NCBI GenBank assembly: GCA_947632055.1
Contig: CANRNS010000005.1
Span: forward strand, 1-47,771
Direction: 5' to 3'
Origin: an uncultured Akkermansia sp.
GTDB lineage: Bacteria; Verrucomicrobiota; Verrucomicrobiia; Verrucomicrobiales; Akkermansiaceae
Length of the DNA: 47,771 nucleotides
This document shows positions 39,375 through 47,771 of the stretch, in pieces. The notes below the pieces were generated by a model. It saw only the letters and a list, made by a program, of their open reading frames with translations. It ran no database searches and was not told the origin of the DNA. A program made the position numbers and the translations under genes. Within the stretch, counting starts at the first letter, position 1. Each line of letters starts with the position of its first letter.

Positions 39375-39575
39375 TCAGTGTCGGTTTGTTAATTCCTCCG
39401 CCACGGCGCGGCTCTTTTGTTCGTCCGTACCCTGTAAATGAGGAGTGAAGAAAAACACACGCAGCACCGCGAAGATGATCACCAATTTCAGCAGGATCAC
39501 ACACCATAGCGTGCGCCCCAGCGTCATGCACCGGAAGCCATCTCGATAAAACCTGTAGATGCCGCGTATGCCCAT
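39375..39575 (-). CDS. DUF4492-like small membrane protein of the cyd operon
   Basis: MGIRGIYRFYRDGFRCMTLGRTLWCVILLKLVIIFAVLRVFFFTPHLQ; resembles small proteins found upstream of cydA in Bacteroidota; GAGGAG RBS; start moved from 39671. Confidence 0.75.
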   Translation of the reverse strand: MGIRGIYRFYRDGFRCMTLGRTLWCVILLKLVIIFAVLRVFFFTPHLQGTDEQKSRAVAEELTNRH

Positions 39576-39803
39576 CTCCTCGCATTCTACTCTACCAATA
39601 TACCCCGACGCAAGAAAAAAGCTGCCAGTTGATGAAATGCGGGGATTGCTGAACAGTTTGGCGATACACAAAGGAATGGGGAATGGAGGGGTTAAGGATT
39701 AGTGTGTTGAAGCTAGTTGTAAGAAAGTTGTAAAATAAGAGAGAAGGGATTACGCGTCAGCAGGGGTGTTGTTGTGGGGGTGGTTGCGGTATTTTTGCTC
39801 GGT

Positions 39804-39917
39804 TTATTGGTCTTGTTCCCTTTCGTTGTCGTCGTTGTCGAAGATTAGTAGGCATAAACAAAGAAGGGAGGCAAAGCCCAAGAGTAAGGCGCCGAGGGTG
39901 TAGAGGATGATTTTCAT
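39804..39917 (-). CDS. Possible 37-aa single-TM small protein (below the supplied ORF-length cutoff)
   Basis: MKIILYTLGALLLGFASLLCLCLLIFDNDDNEREQDQ; hydrophobic helix then charged tail; no clear RBS. Confidence 0.25.
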   Translation of the reverse strand: MKIILYTLGALLLGFASLLCLCLLIFDNDDNEREQDQ

Positions 39918-39952
39918 GGTGGGTTACAGCGAGGCGGAGGGGTGGGTGTGTT

Positions 39953-40174
39953 TTAGTAGGGAAAAGTTTTGTTGTTGTAGGAAAAGGATGTAAGGGAGGC
40001 GCTGGGGTTCTTTCGATTTGCCTCGCGAATTCTCAGCAGTGTTTTGTATTCTTCGATAAAAGCAGGTGAGAAAGGGTACGAGCATTTTCCGTCTCTGCCC
40101 AAAAATTCAATTTTCCACAAAAATTTGGGTTGACCCACTTTATAAAACTCTATAAACCTCAAAATGTAGTACAC
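39953..40174 (-). CDS. Doubtful small ORF
   Basis: 73-aa ORF (GTG start, no clear RBS) with plausible composition and an AT-rich promoter-like stretch upstream on the minus strand. Confidence 0.2.
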   Translation of the reverse strand: MYYILRFIEFYKVGQPKFLWKIEFLGRDGKCSYPFSPAFIEEYKTLLRIREANRKNPSASLTSFSYNNKTFPY

Positions 40175-40287
40175 GGGAAGGGTTCTATAATACCTAATTA
40201 TCAGTATATTATAAAATCATGTGTACCATTTATGTGACCCTGACTGCGCTTTTTAAGAATCTGTGTCATACTCTATTGCCAAGGGTG

Positions 40288-40703
40288 GAATCCATTGCTC
40301 AGGACATAAAGTTAGGATGTGAAAATTATGCGTCACCGGAGGCTGTTTTGGTTGGGAGTTTGAGACGCAGGAAGAAGTAGATGAGGAGGGCTGACAGGAT
40401 ATTGGCTAGTATCCAATCTTCACTACTGTAGTCGTCGTCAACGGGGAATGCTGGGTTGTAGAGAATGCCTATACCGATGGCGAGGAGTGGACGCAGGTTG
40501 AGGGTGTTTTTACGGTAATGCTGAATGGCGGCAAGGATGGCATAGGCACAGATGGCTATGCGCAGGAAGGTGTAGTAGCCGTCTGAACTTGTTGTGCAGC
40601 CGATAAGGAGTAGTACGCAAGCGGTTATGGTGGCGGGATGCGGGAGCAGGTATTCTTTTGAGGAAGGATAGCGAGCGACGAGGAATTTTATAAGGCGATA
40701 GAG
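40288..40703. repeat. Direct repeat copy A (~0.4 kb), encoding C-terminal membrane tail and shared 3' flank
   Basis: Near-identical to 42524-42933, starting GAATCC[A/G]TTGCTCAGGACATAAAGTTAGGATGTGAAAATTATGCGTCACCGGAGGCTGTTTTGGTTGGGAGTTTGAGACGCAG. Confidence 0.93.
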
Positions 40704-42275
40704 GGCGTAAACGGCAGCGAGCCCTCCGAAGATGCAAAGAACTGTCCAGATGGTTCGACGTACTTGGATGGCGCGGCGTTCTGCTTCTTCACTGGTTTGA
40801 GCTTTCTCTTCGCTTCCTGTTAGTTCTTCTTTTTCTGCCCGCTGCCTCCCTTGCTCAATAGCTGCATCAAACTCTCCAATGAAAGTAGAGATTTGCCGCC
40901 GCCATTCCCTATCAGCTTGCACTTGACTTACAGCCTCGTCATAGCTGTCACCGGTCAACATCTTTGTCGCAGCTCGATGTGTGTCTAGAAGACTTCTTCC
41001 TCCCGGAATCAAGTCGGCCAATGCGTCCAATGCCTCGCCACCCTGCAGCCATTGACTCCCAACCAGCCAGTGAGCCCCCATCTGCACTCCCTCCACGAGC
41101 CCTTCCCCTACGCCTCTGACAAAGTTTGTCTTGCCCTTCCTTGCACTGTCATATGCCCTCTCCGCTATTGTCTGCATGAACAGCTTGCGCGCCTCAGGCT
41201 TGTTTTTCAAATATCGGAACGCATCAAACCACGAATCTAGCAAATGCGCACCCTCTTGCCCCTCAGACCCCTGCCACCAAAAACAACTCATGGCCTTATG
41301 AGCAGCATCAACCGTTTCCTCCATTCCTTTGTCTCGCAGAAACTGCCTTGTTTCAGGCGATATGTCACTGCCATCTCTATAGATGTCAGCATGGTAAAGA
41401 TACATCTTTATTTCATTGGCGTAAGCCTTTAACTGAGCTTCCTCCATCTGCTGCGCTTGATTCGCCTCTGCTTCTGCAAGATACCTCTTTTCTACGTCCT
41501 CACGGTGGATCCGTCCCAAAATCTCATAGTAAGCGACCGCGCTCGTCTTGTCTTTTAAATCCTGCTTTTGCAGCTCGACCTGCCACTTCACCCTCTCCTT
41601 CGGGTCCTGCATCCCTGCCACTAATGCACGGCATGCCTCGCGCGGCATCTTTGACATGCCTTTGTCGGCATATCCGGCGCGCTCCATCGCATCCAGCCAG
41701 TCCTTGCCTATCTCATAGTCTGCATCTTTCCCATGCCTAAAATATGGATTTTTATAAGTGCTGTACCTCTCATGATTGTCAACCTTTTTCCTGAAGTCTT
41801 GGTCGTACTCGTACAAGCATATTGCATCTAGCGTCTCTAAATCTCGCTGAGCTTGCAGTTGCGGCGAATTGACGTCAAGCCTGTCTGCCGTGTCATCTAA
41901 ATCAATGAGCGGCGGCCGGTATTCATCCAGCGGAGCAATGTCAGCTATGCGTCGTCGCAGGGCTGCATGCGCGGGTGCTTCAGAAGTATCATCAAACATC
42001 GACTCCACGGTTGAGATATCCCTCGGGTCATCACCCACAACAAGGTGAGGCACCTTCATTAAATTCGGTTCTACATATCTTATCTTCTGTGAAGTATGTA
42101 CCTCCTCAGGCGTCGTTATCTCTACCTCAGGACTCTCCAATAATTCATCGTCCATCGTCGGCATAGTACCTTCCGCTTTTCCGATTGCTATTGCTAGGTC
42201 TCGCTCTGCTTTAGCCGATTGTATGGCACTGGCGAGCAAGACCGCGAAAGCCAGAGAAAAAGCAGTAAGTTTCAT
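40326..42275 (-). CDS. Hypothetical exported protein with C-terminal multi-TM tail domain
   Basis: Signal-peptide-like start MKLTAFSLAFAVLLASAIQSAKA at 42275; long hydrophilic body; C-terminal TM tail ending LRLKLPTKTASGDA. Confidence 0.72.
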   Translation of the reverse strand: MKLTAFSLAFAVLLASAIQSAKAERDLAIAIGKAEGTMPTMDDELLESPEVEITTPEEVHTSQKIRYVEPNLMKVPHLVVGDDPRDISTVESMFDDTSEAPAHAALRRRIADIAPLDEYRPPLIDLDDTADRLDVNSPQLQAQRDLETLDAICLYEYDQDFRKKVDNHERYSTYKNPYFRHGKDADYEIGKDWLDAMERAGYADKGMSKMPREACRALVAGMQDPKERVKWQVELQKQDLKDKTSAVAYYEILGRIHREDVEKRYLAEAEANQAQQMEEAQLKAYANEIKMYLYHADIYRDGSDISPETRQFLRDKGMEETVDAAHKAMSCFWWQGSEGQEGAHLLDSWFDAFRYLKNKPEARKLFMQTIAERAYDSARKGKTNFVRGVGEGLVEGVQMGAHWLVGSQWLQGGEALDALADLIPGGRSLLDTHRAATKMLTGDSYDEAVSQVQADREWRRQISTFIGEFDAAIEQGRQRAEKEELTGSEEKAQTSEEAERRAIQVRRTIWTVLCIFGGLAAVYALYRLIKFLVARYPSSKEYLLPHPATITACVLLLIGCTTSSDGYYTFLRIAICAYAILAAIQHYRKNTLNLRPLLAIGIGILYNPAFPVDDDYSSEDWILANILSALLIYFFLRLKLPTKTASGDA

Positions 42276-42523
42276 ACCCGACTCTATAGCACGTGCAAAG
42301 ACGAAGGGAAAGCAAAAATTAAAAGAAATATGCAACTCATTTAAGCTGTCATGTATACCCGTATCAACCGCTGTCAAGTCATCCATCTTAAGCAAAAGAG
42401 TTTGCTCCCGTTTCCCAGCGTCCCCTACAAGACCGGGCTTGTGTCCGAGCAGGGAAAAATGTTGCTGTCCTCTTCCTTAAAACACCCCCATCTGAGACCA
42501 TCAGCGACACTACAGCCATAGGC

Positions 42524-42933
42524 GAATCCGTTGCTCAGGACATAAAGTTAGGATGTGAAAATTATGCGTCACCGGAGGCTGTTTTGGTTGGGAGTTTGAG
42601 ACGCAGAAAGAGGTAGATAAGGAGAGCTGACAGGATGTTGACTGGTATCCAATCTCCACGGTAGAGGCCAACAGGGAATGCGGGGTTGTAGAGGATGGCT
42701 ATGCCGACGGCGAGGAGTGGACGCAGGTTGAGAGTGTTTTTACGGTAATGCTGAACAGCGGCAAGGATAGTATAGGCGCAAATGGCTACGCGCAGGAAAG
42801 TGTAGTAGCCGTGCGGCATTTTTGCGCAGCCGATAAGGAGGAGTACGCAAGCGGCTATGGTGGCGGGATGCGGGAGCAGGTATTCTTTCGAGGAAGGATA
42901 GCGAGCGACGAGGCGTTTTATGGGGCGATAGAG
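42524..42933. repeat. Direct repeat copy B (~0.4 kb)
   Basis: See copy A; one 6-bp length difference and scattered substitutions. Confidence 0.93.
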
Positions 42934-43623
42934 GAAGCAGGCGGGAGAGCAATATTTGAACCATTGTACCTTTTTCCCCATCGAACCCCTCCCTTTGGCT
43001 TTGAGGAGTATAATCATGTCCTGATTGCCGAAGCTCTCATTCACGTAACTGCGCGCACTAGCATAGTTCAGCGCGCTATATCCCGCTCTATTTCTCGCGT
43101 CGACATCCGCACCCGCCTCCAACAATAGTTTGGCAATCCCCAAATGTCCATCCCTCGCCGCCCACATAAGCGCAGTCTTGCCATCCTTGTTCGCGGCATT
43201 GATATCCGCCCCAGCTTTCAGCAGTAGCTCCACAATATCCGTGTGCCCATCATATACCGCTGCCATAAGCGCAGTCCACCCACTCTCATCCGCATAATTT
43301 ACATCCGCTCCTGCCTCCAACAGTAGTTTGGCAATCCCCACGGAGCAGTCCCATTCCACGGAGCGGTCCAACGTCGCCCACATAAGCGCAGTAGCTCCAT
43401 CCTTGTTCGCGGCATTAACATCCGCTTTTGCTGCCAGCAGTAGCTTGACAATCTCCACATGTCCCTTATATACCGCAAACATAAGTGCAGTACTTCCTTT
43501 CTCAGTCGCAGCATTGACATCCGCTCCGGCATCAATGAGAGCCCGGACTTTTTCCACCGATGTTTGAGACTCCTTGACTTCCCGGAAGAGAGCTTGATTT
43601 AGACTTTCCTTTTCGATCATCAT
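42562..43623 (-). CDS. Ankyrin-repeat protein with C-terminal multi-TM tail
   Basis: 353 aa; N-terminal ankyrin repeats (GADVNAATEKGSTALMFAVYKGHVEIVKLLL...), then the same membrane tail as the neighbouring gene (VARYPSSKEYLLPHPATIAACVLLLIGC...PTKTASGDA). Confidence 0.88.
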   Translation of the reverse strand: MMIEKESLNQALFREVKESQTSVEKVRALIDAGADVNAATEKGSTALMFAVYKGHVEIVKLLLAAKADVNAANKDGATALMWATLDRSVEWDCSVGIAKLLLEAGADVNYADESGWTALMAAVYDGHTDIVELLLKAGADINAANKDGKTALMWAARDGHLGIAKLLLEAGADVDARNRAGYSALNYASARSYVNESFGNQDMIILLKAKGRGSMGKKVQWFKYCSPACFLYRPIKRLVARYPSSKEYLLPHPATIAACVLLLIGCAKMPHGYYTFLRVAICAYTILAAVQHYRKNTLNLRPLLAVGIAILYNPAFPVGLYRGDWIPVNILSALLIYLFLRLKLPTKTASGDA

Positions 43624-43771
43624 GTGTGTGGAGGTTGAAGGTGTTTGGTATTGTTTTTAACGGAAAAAAGGAGAAGAGTGTTGAGCCATACCTCAACGGT
43701 GACTGTACATATGGTTGTCCTTGCGTCCTAGTCTAGGTGCCCGGTTTCAATACTCACTTGAGTTTGGAACA

Positions 43772-46700
43772 TCAATCTGTCAACGATTTGAACCATCGTA
43801 CCATTTTTTTTAACATTGAATCGACCAGATCGACCAATTTGACAGTGTAGGATGTCTCATACCCGTACCTACGCGCATCAGAATACGGCCACGGCGCAAG
43901 TTTAGTGACCCATCGTGCCATTCTTTTTAACATTGAACCCTTCCCCTTGGTTTTGAGAAGTTTGATCATGTCCTGATTGCCGAAGCTCACATTCAAATAC
44001 TTAGGCGCATTAACATAGTCCAGCGCGGTATATCCTGCCTTATCCTCTGCGTAGACATCCGCCCCGGCTGCCAAAAGGAACTCGACAATCTTCACTTGTC
44101 CCTCCACCGTCGCAAACATAAGCGCGGTCCATCCATCCCTATCCTCTGCGTAGACATCCGCCCCGGCTGCCAAGAGGAGCTCGACAATCTTCACTTGCCC
44201 TGCCGCTGCCCACATAAGCGCAGTATTGCCACGCTTGGTCGCAGCATTGACATTCGCCCCTGCCTCCAGCAGTGGTTCGACAATCTCGACGTGTCCCTTT
44301 TGTGCCGCAAACATAAGCGAGGTCCATCCATCCTCAGTCGCAGCATTGACATTCGCCCCTGCCTCCAGCAGTAGCTTGACAATCTCCACGTTGCCCTTCT
44401 CCGCCGCCCTCGTAAGTGCAGTATTTCCACCTTCAATCGTTTCAATGAAATCCTCACCTGCCTCCAGCAGTGGCTCGACAATATCCCCGCCTCCCTCTTC
44501 TCCTATCTCCGGAAGTAGAGAAGCCCCACCCGTGGTCGCAGCATCGACATTCGCCCCGGCTGCCAGAAGTAGTTTAATAATCTCCACGTGTCCCCACTGC
44601 GCAGCAAATATAAGCGCGGTCCTTCCGTACTTGCTCGCAGCATTGACATTCGCCCCTGCCTCCAGTAATAGTTTAGCAATCTCCACGTGGTCCTTCTGCG
44701 CAGCAAACGTAAGAGCGGTCCATCCGTCCTCATCCGCAGCATTAGCATCCGCACCTGCCTCTAGCAATAGCCTGACAACCTCCACGTGGCCCTCCTCCGC
44801 CGCCCTCGTAAGCGCAGTATTTCCATTCTTGATCGTTACATTGGTATCCACACCTGCTTCCAGAAGTAACTTGACAATCTCCAAGTTTTCCTTCTTCCTC
44901 GTCCTCGTAACTGCTTCTAGAAGTAACATAACAATATTAAAGGGTTCATTTTTCTCCGCCGACGTAAGCGCAGTATCTCCATTCTTGCCCGTAGCATTGA
45001 CGTCCGTTCTTGAAAAATACAACAGCAGTTTAGCAATCTCCACGTCTCCCCTCTCCACCGTCCTCGTAAGCGTATTTCCATCCTTGATCGTTGCATAGAC
45101 ATCCGCCCCTGCCTTCAACAGTAGCTCGACAATCTCCACGTGTCCTTTATCCGCCGCCAACATAAGCGCAGTCCTTTCGTGCTCGTCCGCAACATTGACC
45201 TCTGCCCCGACCTCCAGCAGTAGTTTGACAGTTTCTACGTCTCCCTTATCCGCCGCGAATGTAAGTACGGTCCCTCCATCTTCAATCTTGGCATTGATAT
45301 CCGCACCTGCCTCTAGCAGTAGCTTGACAATCTCCACGTGGCCCTTCTCCACTGCCCACCTAAGCACATTCCATTTACCCTTGATCACAGCATTGGCATC
45401 CGCGCCTGCCTCCAACAGTAGCTTGACAATCTCCACGTGGCCTTTATCCGCCGCCCACCTAATCGCAGTCCACTCTTCGTTGTCTACAGCATTAAGATCC
45501 GTTCCTGCCTCCAGCAGCAGCTTGACAATCTCCACGTGTCCCTTCTTCGCCGCAAACATAAGCGCAGTACTTCCGTTCCATGTCGCAGCATTGACATTCG
45601 CCCCCGCCTCTAGCAGTAGCTTGACAATATCCACATGCCCTTTATCCGACGCCCACCTAAGAGTCCATCCATCCTTGTCCGCAGCATTGGCATCCGCGCC
45701 TGCCTCCAACAGTAGTTCGACGATTTTCACGTACCCTTTCTCCGCCGCCCACCTAATCGCGGTACTTTCATTCTTGTCTGCAGCATTAACATCCGCCCCT
45801 ACCTCCAACAGTAGCTTGATAATCTCCATAGATTCCTTCTTCGCTGCAAGCGTAAGCGCAGTCCATCCATCCTTGTCCGCAGCATTGACATCAGTTCCTG
45901 CCTCCAACAGTAGTTTGACAATCTCCACGTTGCCCTCCGCCGCCGCCCACATAAGCGCAGTATATCTCACATTGTCCGCAGCATTGACATCCGCCCCTGC
46001 CTCCAGCAGCAGCTTGACAATTCCCTCGTGTCTCTCTTGCACCGCCCCTGCAAGCGCCGTAGTTCCATACGTGTTCACAGCATTGACATCCGCACCTGCC
46101 TCCAGTAGGAGTTTTGCAGTCTTCAAGTGTCCCTTCCTCGCCGCAAATATAAGCGCAGTGTTTCCATTCTCGCCCGCGGCATTGACATCTGCCCCTGCTT
46201 CCAGCAGGAGTTTGACAATATTTACGTGTCTCTTCTTCACCGCAAATATAAGCGCAGTTCCTCCCCAAGTCGCAGCGTTGGCATTCGCCCCGGCCTTCAA
46301 CAATAGCTTGACAATCTCCGAGTGTCCATTGTCCGCCGCTGCTATAAGCGCCTTGTCCGCAGCATTGACATCCGCCCCTGCCTTCAACAGTAGCTCGACA
46401 ATCTCCGAGTGTCCCTTCACCACCGCCCGCATAAGCGCAGTCCTTTCGTGCTCGTCCGCAACATTGATATCCGTCCCTGTTTCCAGCAGCAGCTTGATAA
46501 TTTCTACGTCTCCCTTATCTGCCGCAAACGTAAGCACGGTCCATCCATCTCCAATCTCGGCATTGATATCCGCACCTGCTTCTAGCAGTAGTTTAAGAAT
46601 CTCCATATGCCTCTTCTCCACCGCCCGCATAAGCGCAGTCCGCCCGTGCTCGTCCGCAGCATTGACATCCGCCCCAGCTTTCAACAATAGCTTAGTATTC

Positions 46701-47771
46701 TCTACGTGCCCTTTCTCCGCCGCAAGCATAAGCGCAGTCTTTCCATCCTTGTCCGCAGCATTGACATCCGCCCCGGCTTTCAACAACAGCCCGACATCCC
46801 CATATCCCTCCAACCCCTCAAATAGAGATCCTGTTGGAGCTTGAGACGCCGCAAGCATAAGCGCAGTCTTTCCATCCTTGGTTGTTGCATTAACATTCGC
46901 GCCTGCCTCCAGCAATAGCTCGACAGTCTCCTGATGCCCCCACTGCGCCATCAACGTAAGCGCGGTCCGTCCATGCTCGTCCGCAGCATTGGCATTCGCC
47001 CCTGCCCCCAACAGCAGCTTGATAACCTCCTCGTGTTCCTCCTGCGCTGCAAATATAAGTGCAGTATTTCCATTCTTGAGCGTAGCATTGACATCTGCAC
47101 CGGCCCCTAACAGTAGTTTAACAATCTCCACGGAGCGGTCCCATGCCACGGAGCAGTCCCATGCCACCAACGTAAGCGCAGTATTTCCATCCTCGTCCGC
47201 AGCATTGGCATCCGCTCCTGCTTCCAGAAGTAACTTAATAATCTCCGTGTGTCCATTGTCCGCCGCACGCATAAGAGCGGTAGATCCACCCTCGGATACA
47301 GCATTGACATCCGCCCCGGCTTCCAACAGTAGCTTGACAATCTCCGTGTGTCCATCCCTCGCCGCCCACGTAAGCGCAGTCCAGACATAATCGTCCTCAA
47401 CATTGACATCCACACCCATCTTCAACAGTAGCTCGACAATCTCCGTGTGTCCTTTCTCCGCTGCAAACATAAGCGCAGTCCTTCCGTTCTCGCCCACAAC
47501 ATTGATATCCGCTCCGGCCTCTAGCAGTAGTTTAAGAATCCCCGCATGACCATTCTCCGCCACCGCTATAAGCGCAGTATTTCCATACTTGTTCGCAACA
47601 TTGACATCCGCTCCGGTTGCCAAGAGGAGCTCGACAATTTCTATGTGTCCCTCCAGCACCGCAAACATAAGTGCAGTACTTCCCTTCTCAGTCGCAGCAT
47701 TGACATCTGCTCCGGCATCAATGAGCGCCCGGACTTTTTCCACGGATGTTTGAGACTCCTTGACTTCCCGG
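43772..47771 (-). CDS. Giant ankyrin-repeat protein, N-terminus truncated by window edge
   Basis: At least 1323 aa, almost entirely 33-aa ankyrin units (DGxTALxxAAxKGHVEIVKLLLEAGADVNA). The frame stays open to the window edge as ...EVKESQTSVEKVRALIDAGADVN, matching the N-terminus of the 353-aa paralogue, so the GTG start in the ORF track is probably wrong. Confidence 0.92.
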   Translation of the reverse strand, partial: REVKESQTSVEKVRALIDAGADVNAATEKGSTALMFAVLEGHIEIVELLLATGADVNVANKYGNTALIAVAENGHAGILKLLLEAGADINVVGENGRTALMFAAEKGHTEIVELLLKMGVDVNVEDDYVWTALTWAARDGHTEIVKLLLEAGADVNAVSEGGSTALMRAADNGHTEIIKLLLEAGADANAADEDGNTALTLVAWDCSVAWDRSVEIVKLLLGAGADVNATLKNGNTALIFAAQEEHEEVIKLLLGAGANANAADEHGRTALTLMAQWGHQETVELLLEAGANVNATTKDGKTALMLAASQAPTGSLFEGLEGYGDVGLLLKAGADVNAADKDGKTALMLAAEKGHVENTKLLLKAGADVNAADEHGRTALMRAVEKRHMEILKLLLEAGADINAEIGDGWTVLTFAADKGDVEIIKLLLETGTDINVADEHERTALMRAVVKGHSEIVELLLKAGADVNAADKALIAAADNGHSEIVKLLLKAGANANAATWGGTALIFAVKKRHVNIVKLLLEAGADVNAAGENGNTALIFAARKGHLKTAKLLLEAGADVNAVNTYGTTALAGAVQERHEGIVKLLLEAGADVNAADNVRYTALMWAAAEGNVEIVKLLLEAGTDVNAADKDGWTALTLAAKKESMEIIKLLLEVGADVNAADKNESTAIRWAAEKGYVKIVELLLEAGADANAADKDGWTLRWASDKGHVDIVKLLLEAGANVNAATWNGSTALMFAAKKGHVEIVKLLLEAGTDLNAVDNEEWTAIRWAADKGHVEIVKLLLEAGADANAVIKGKWNVLRWAVEKGHVEIVKLLLEAGADINAKIEDGGTVLTFAADKGDVETVKLLLEVGAEVNVADEHERTALMLAADKGHVEIVELLLKAGADVYATIKDGNTLTRTVERGDVEIAKLLLYFSRTDVNATGKNGDTALTSAEKNEPFNIVMLLLEAVTRTRKKENLEIVKLLLEAGVDTNVTIKNGNTALTRAAEEGHVEVVRLLLEAGADANAADEDGWTALTFAAQKDHVEIAKLLLEAGANVNAASKYGRTALIFAAQWGHVEIIKLLLAAGANVDAATTGGASLLPEIGEEGGGDIVEPLLEAGEDFIETIEGGNTALTRAAEKGNVEIVKLLLEAGANVNAATEDGWTSLMFAAQKGHVEIVEPLLEAGANVNAATKRGNTALMWAAAGQVKIVELLLAAGADVYAEDRDGWTALMFATVEGQVKIVEFLLAAGADVYAEDKAGYTALDYVNAPKYLNVSFGNQDMIKLLKTKGKGSMLKRMARWVTKLAPWPYSDARRYGYETSYTVKLVDLVDSMLKKMVRWFKSLTD
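43990..47771. repeat. Long tandem array of ~99-bp ankyrin-coding repeats
   Basis: About 37-38 units counted by eye in the translation; recurring DNA GCAGCATTGACATCCGCCCCTGCCTCCAGCAGTAGCTTGACAATCTCCACGTG. Confidence 0.9.

Noticed and set aside
45195-46844. 549-aa plus-strand ORF (Ser/Ala/Thr/Ile-rich, repetitive)
   Set aside because: Exact antisense of the ankyrin repeat array; the open frame is a by-product of the repeated codon composition.
43990-47771. Regularly spaced repeats that might suggest a CRISPR array
   Set aside because: Period is ~99 bp, units are diverged and all in one open frame encoding ankyrin repeats; no short identical repeats with unique spacers.

Overview
The window appears to be chromosomal DNA from a Verrucomicrobiota/PVC-like bacterium; this affiliation is inferred only from gene content and protein style. 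Its centre is one long, co-oriented type VI secretion system (T6SS) locus (~4.1-28.7 kb): tssB-tssC-hcp-tagJ/impE-tssE-tssF-tssG-clpV-vgrG(long)-unknown-lipoprotein-PAAR-lipoprotein-tssK-tssL-tssM(long)-tssA. Housekeeping genes flank it: tdh, an FKBP-type PPIase, an AI-2E-type transporter, lysA, a dCMP-deaminase-like protein, rpsT, dnaA, a CDF transporter, and a DUF4492-like-cydA-cydB operon. The right end holds a fast-evolving module: a secreted/membrane protein, a small ankyrin protein that shares its C-terminal membrane tail, and a giant ankyrin-repeat protein (about 37-38 repeats by eye) that runs off the window. The best candidates for new biology are (1) a 19-bp inverted repeat flanking a promoter-like segment directly upstream of the T6SS operon, which could be an invertible phase switch or paired operator sites; (2) two related TssJ-like lipoproteins on either side of a PAAR gene; (3) a VgrG with a ~500-aa glycine-rich hydrophobic C-terminal extension; (4) a TssM with an apparently duplicated C-terminal domain; and (5) segment exchange and block duplication among the ankyrin/membrane-tail genes. 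All calls come from reading the sequence and the supplied ORFs; no database search was run.
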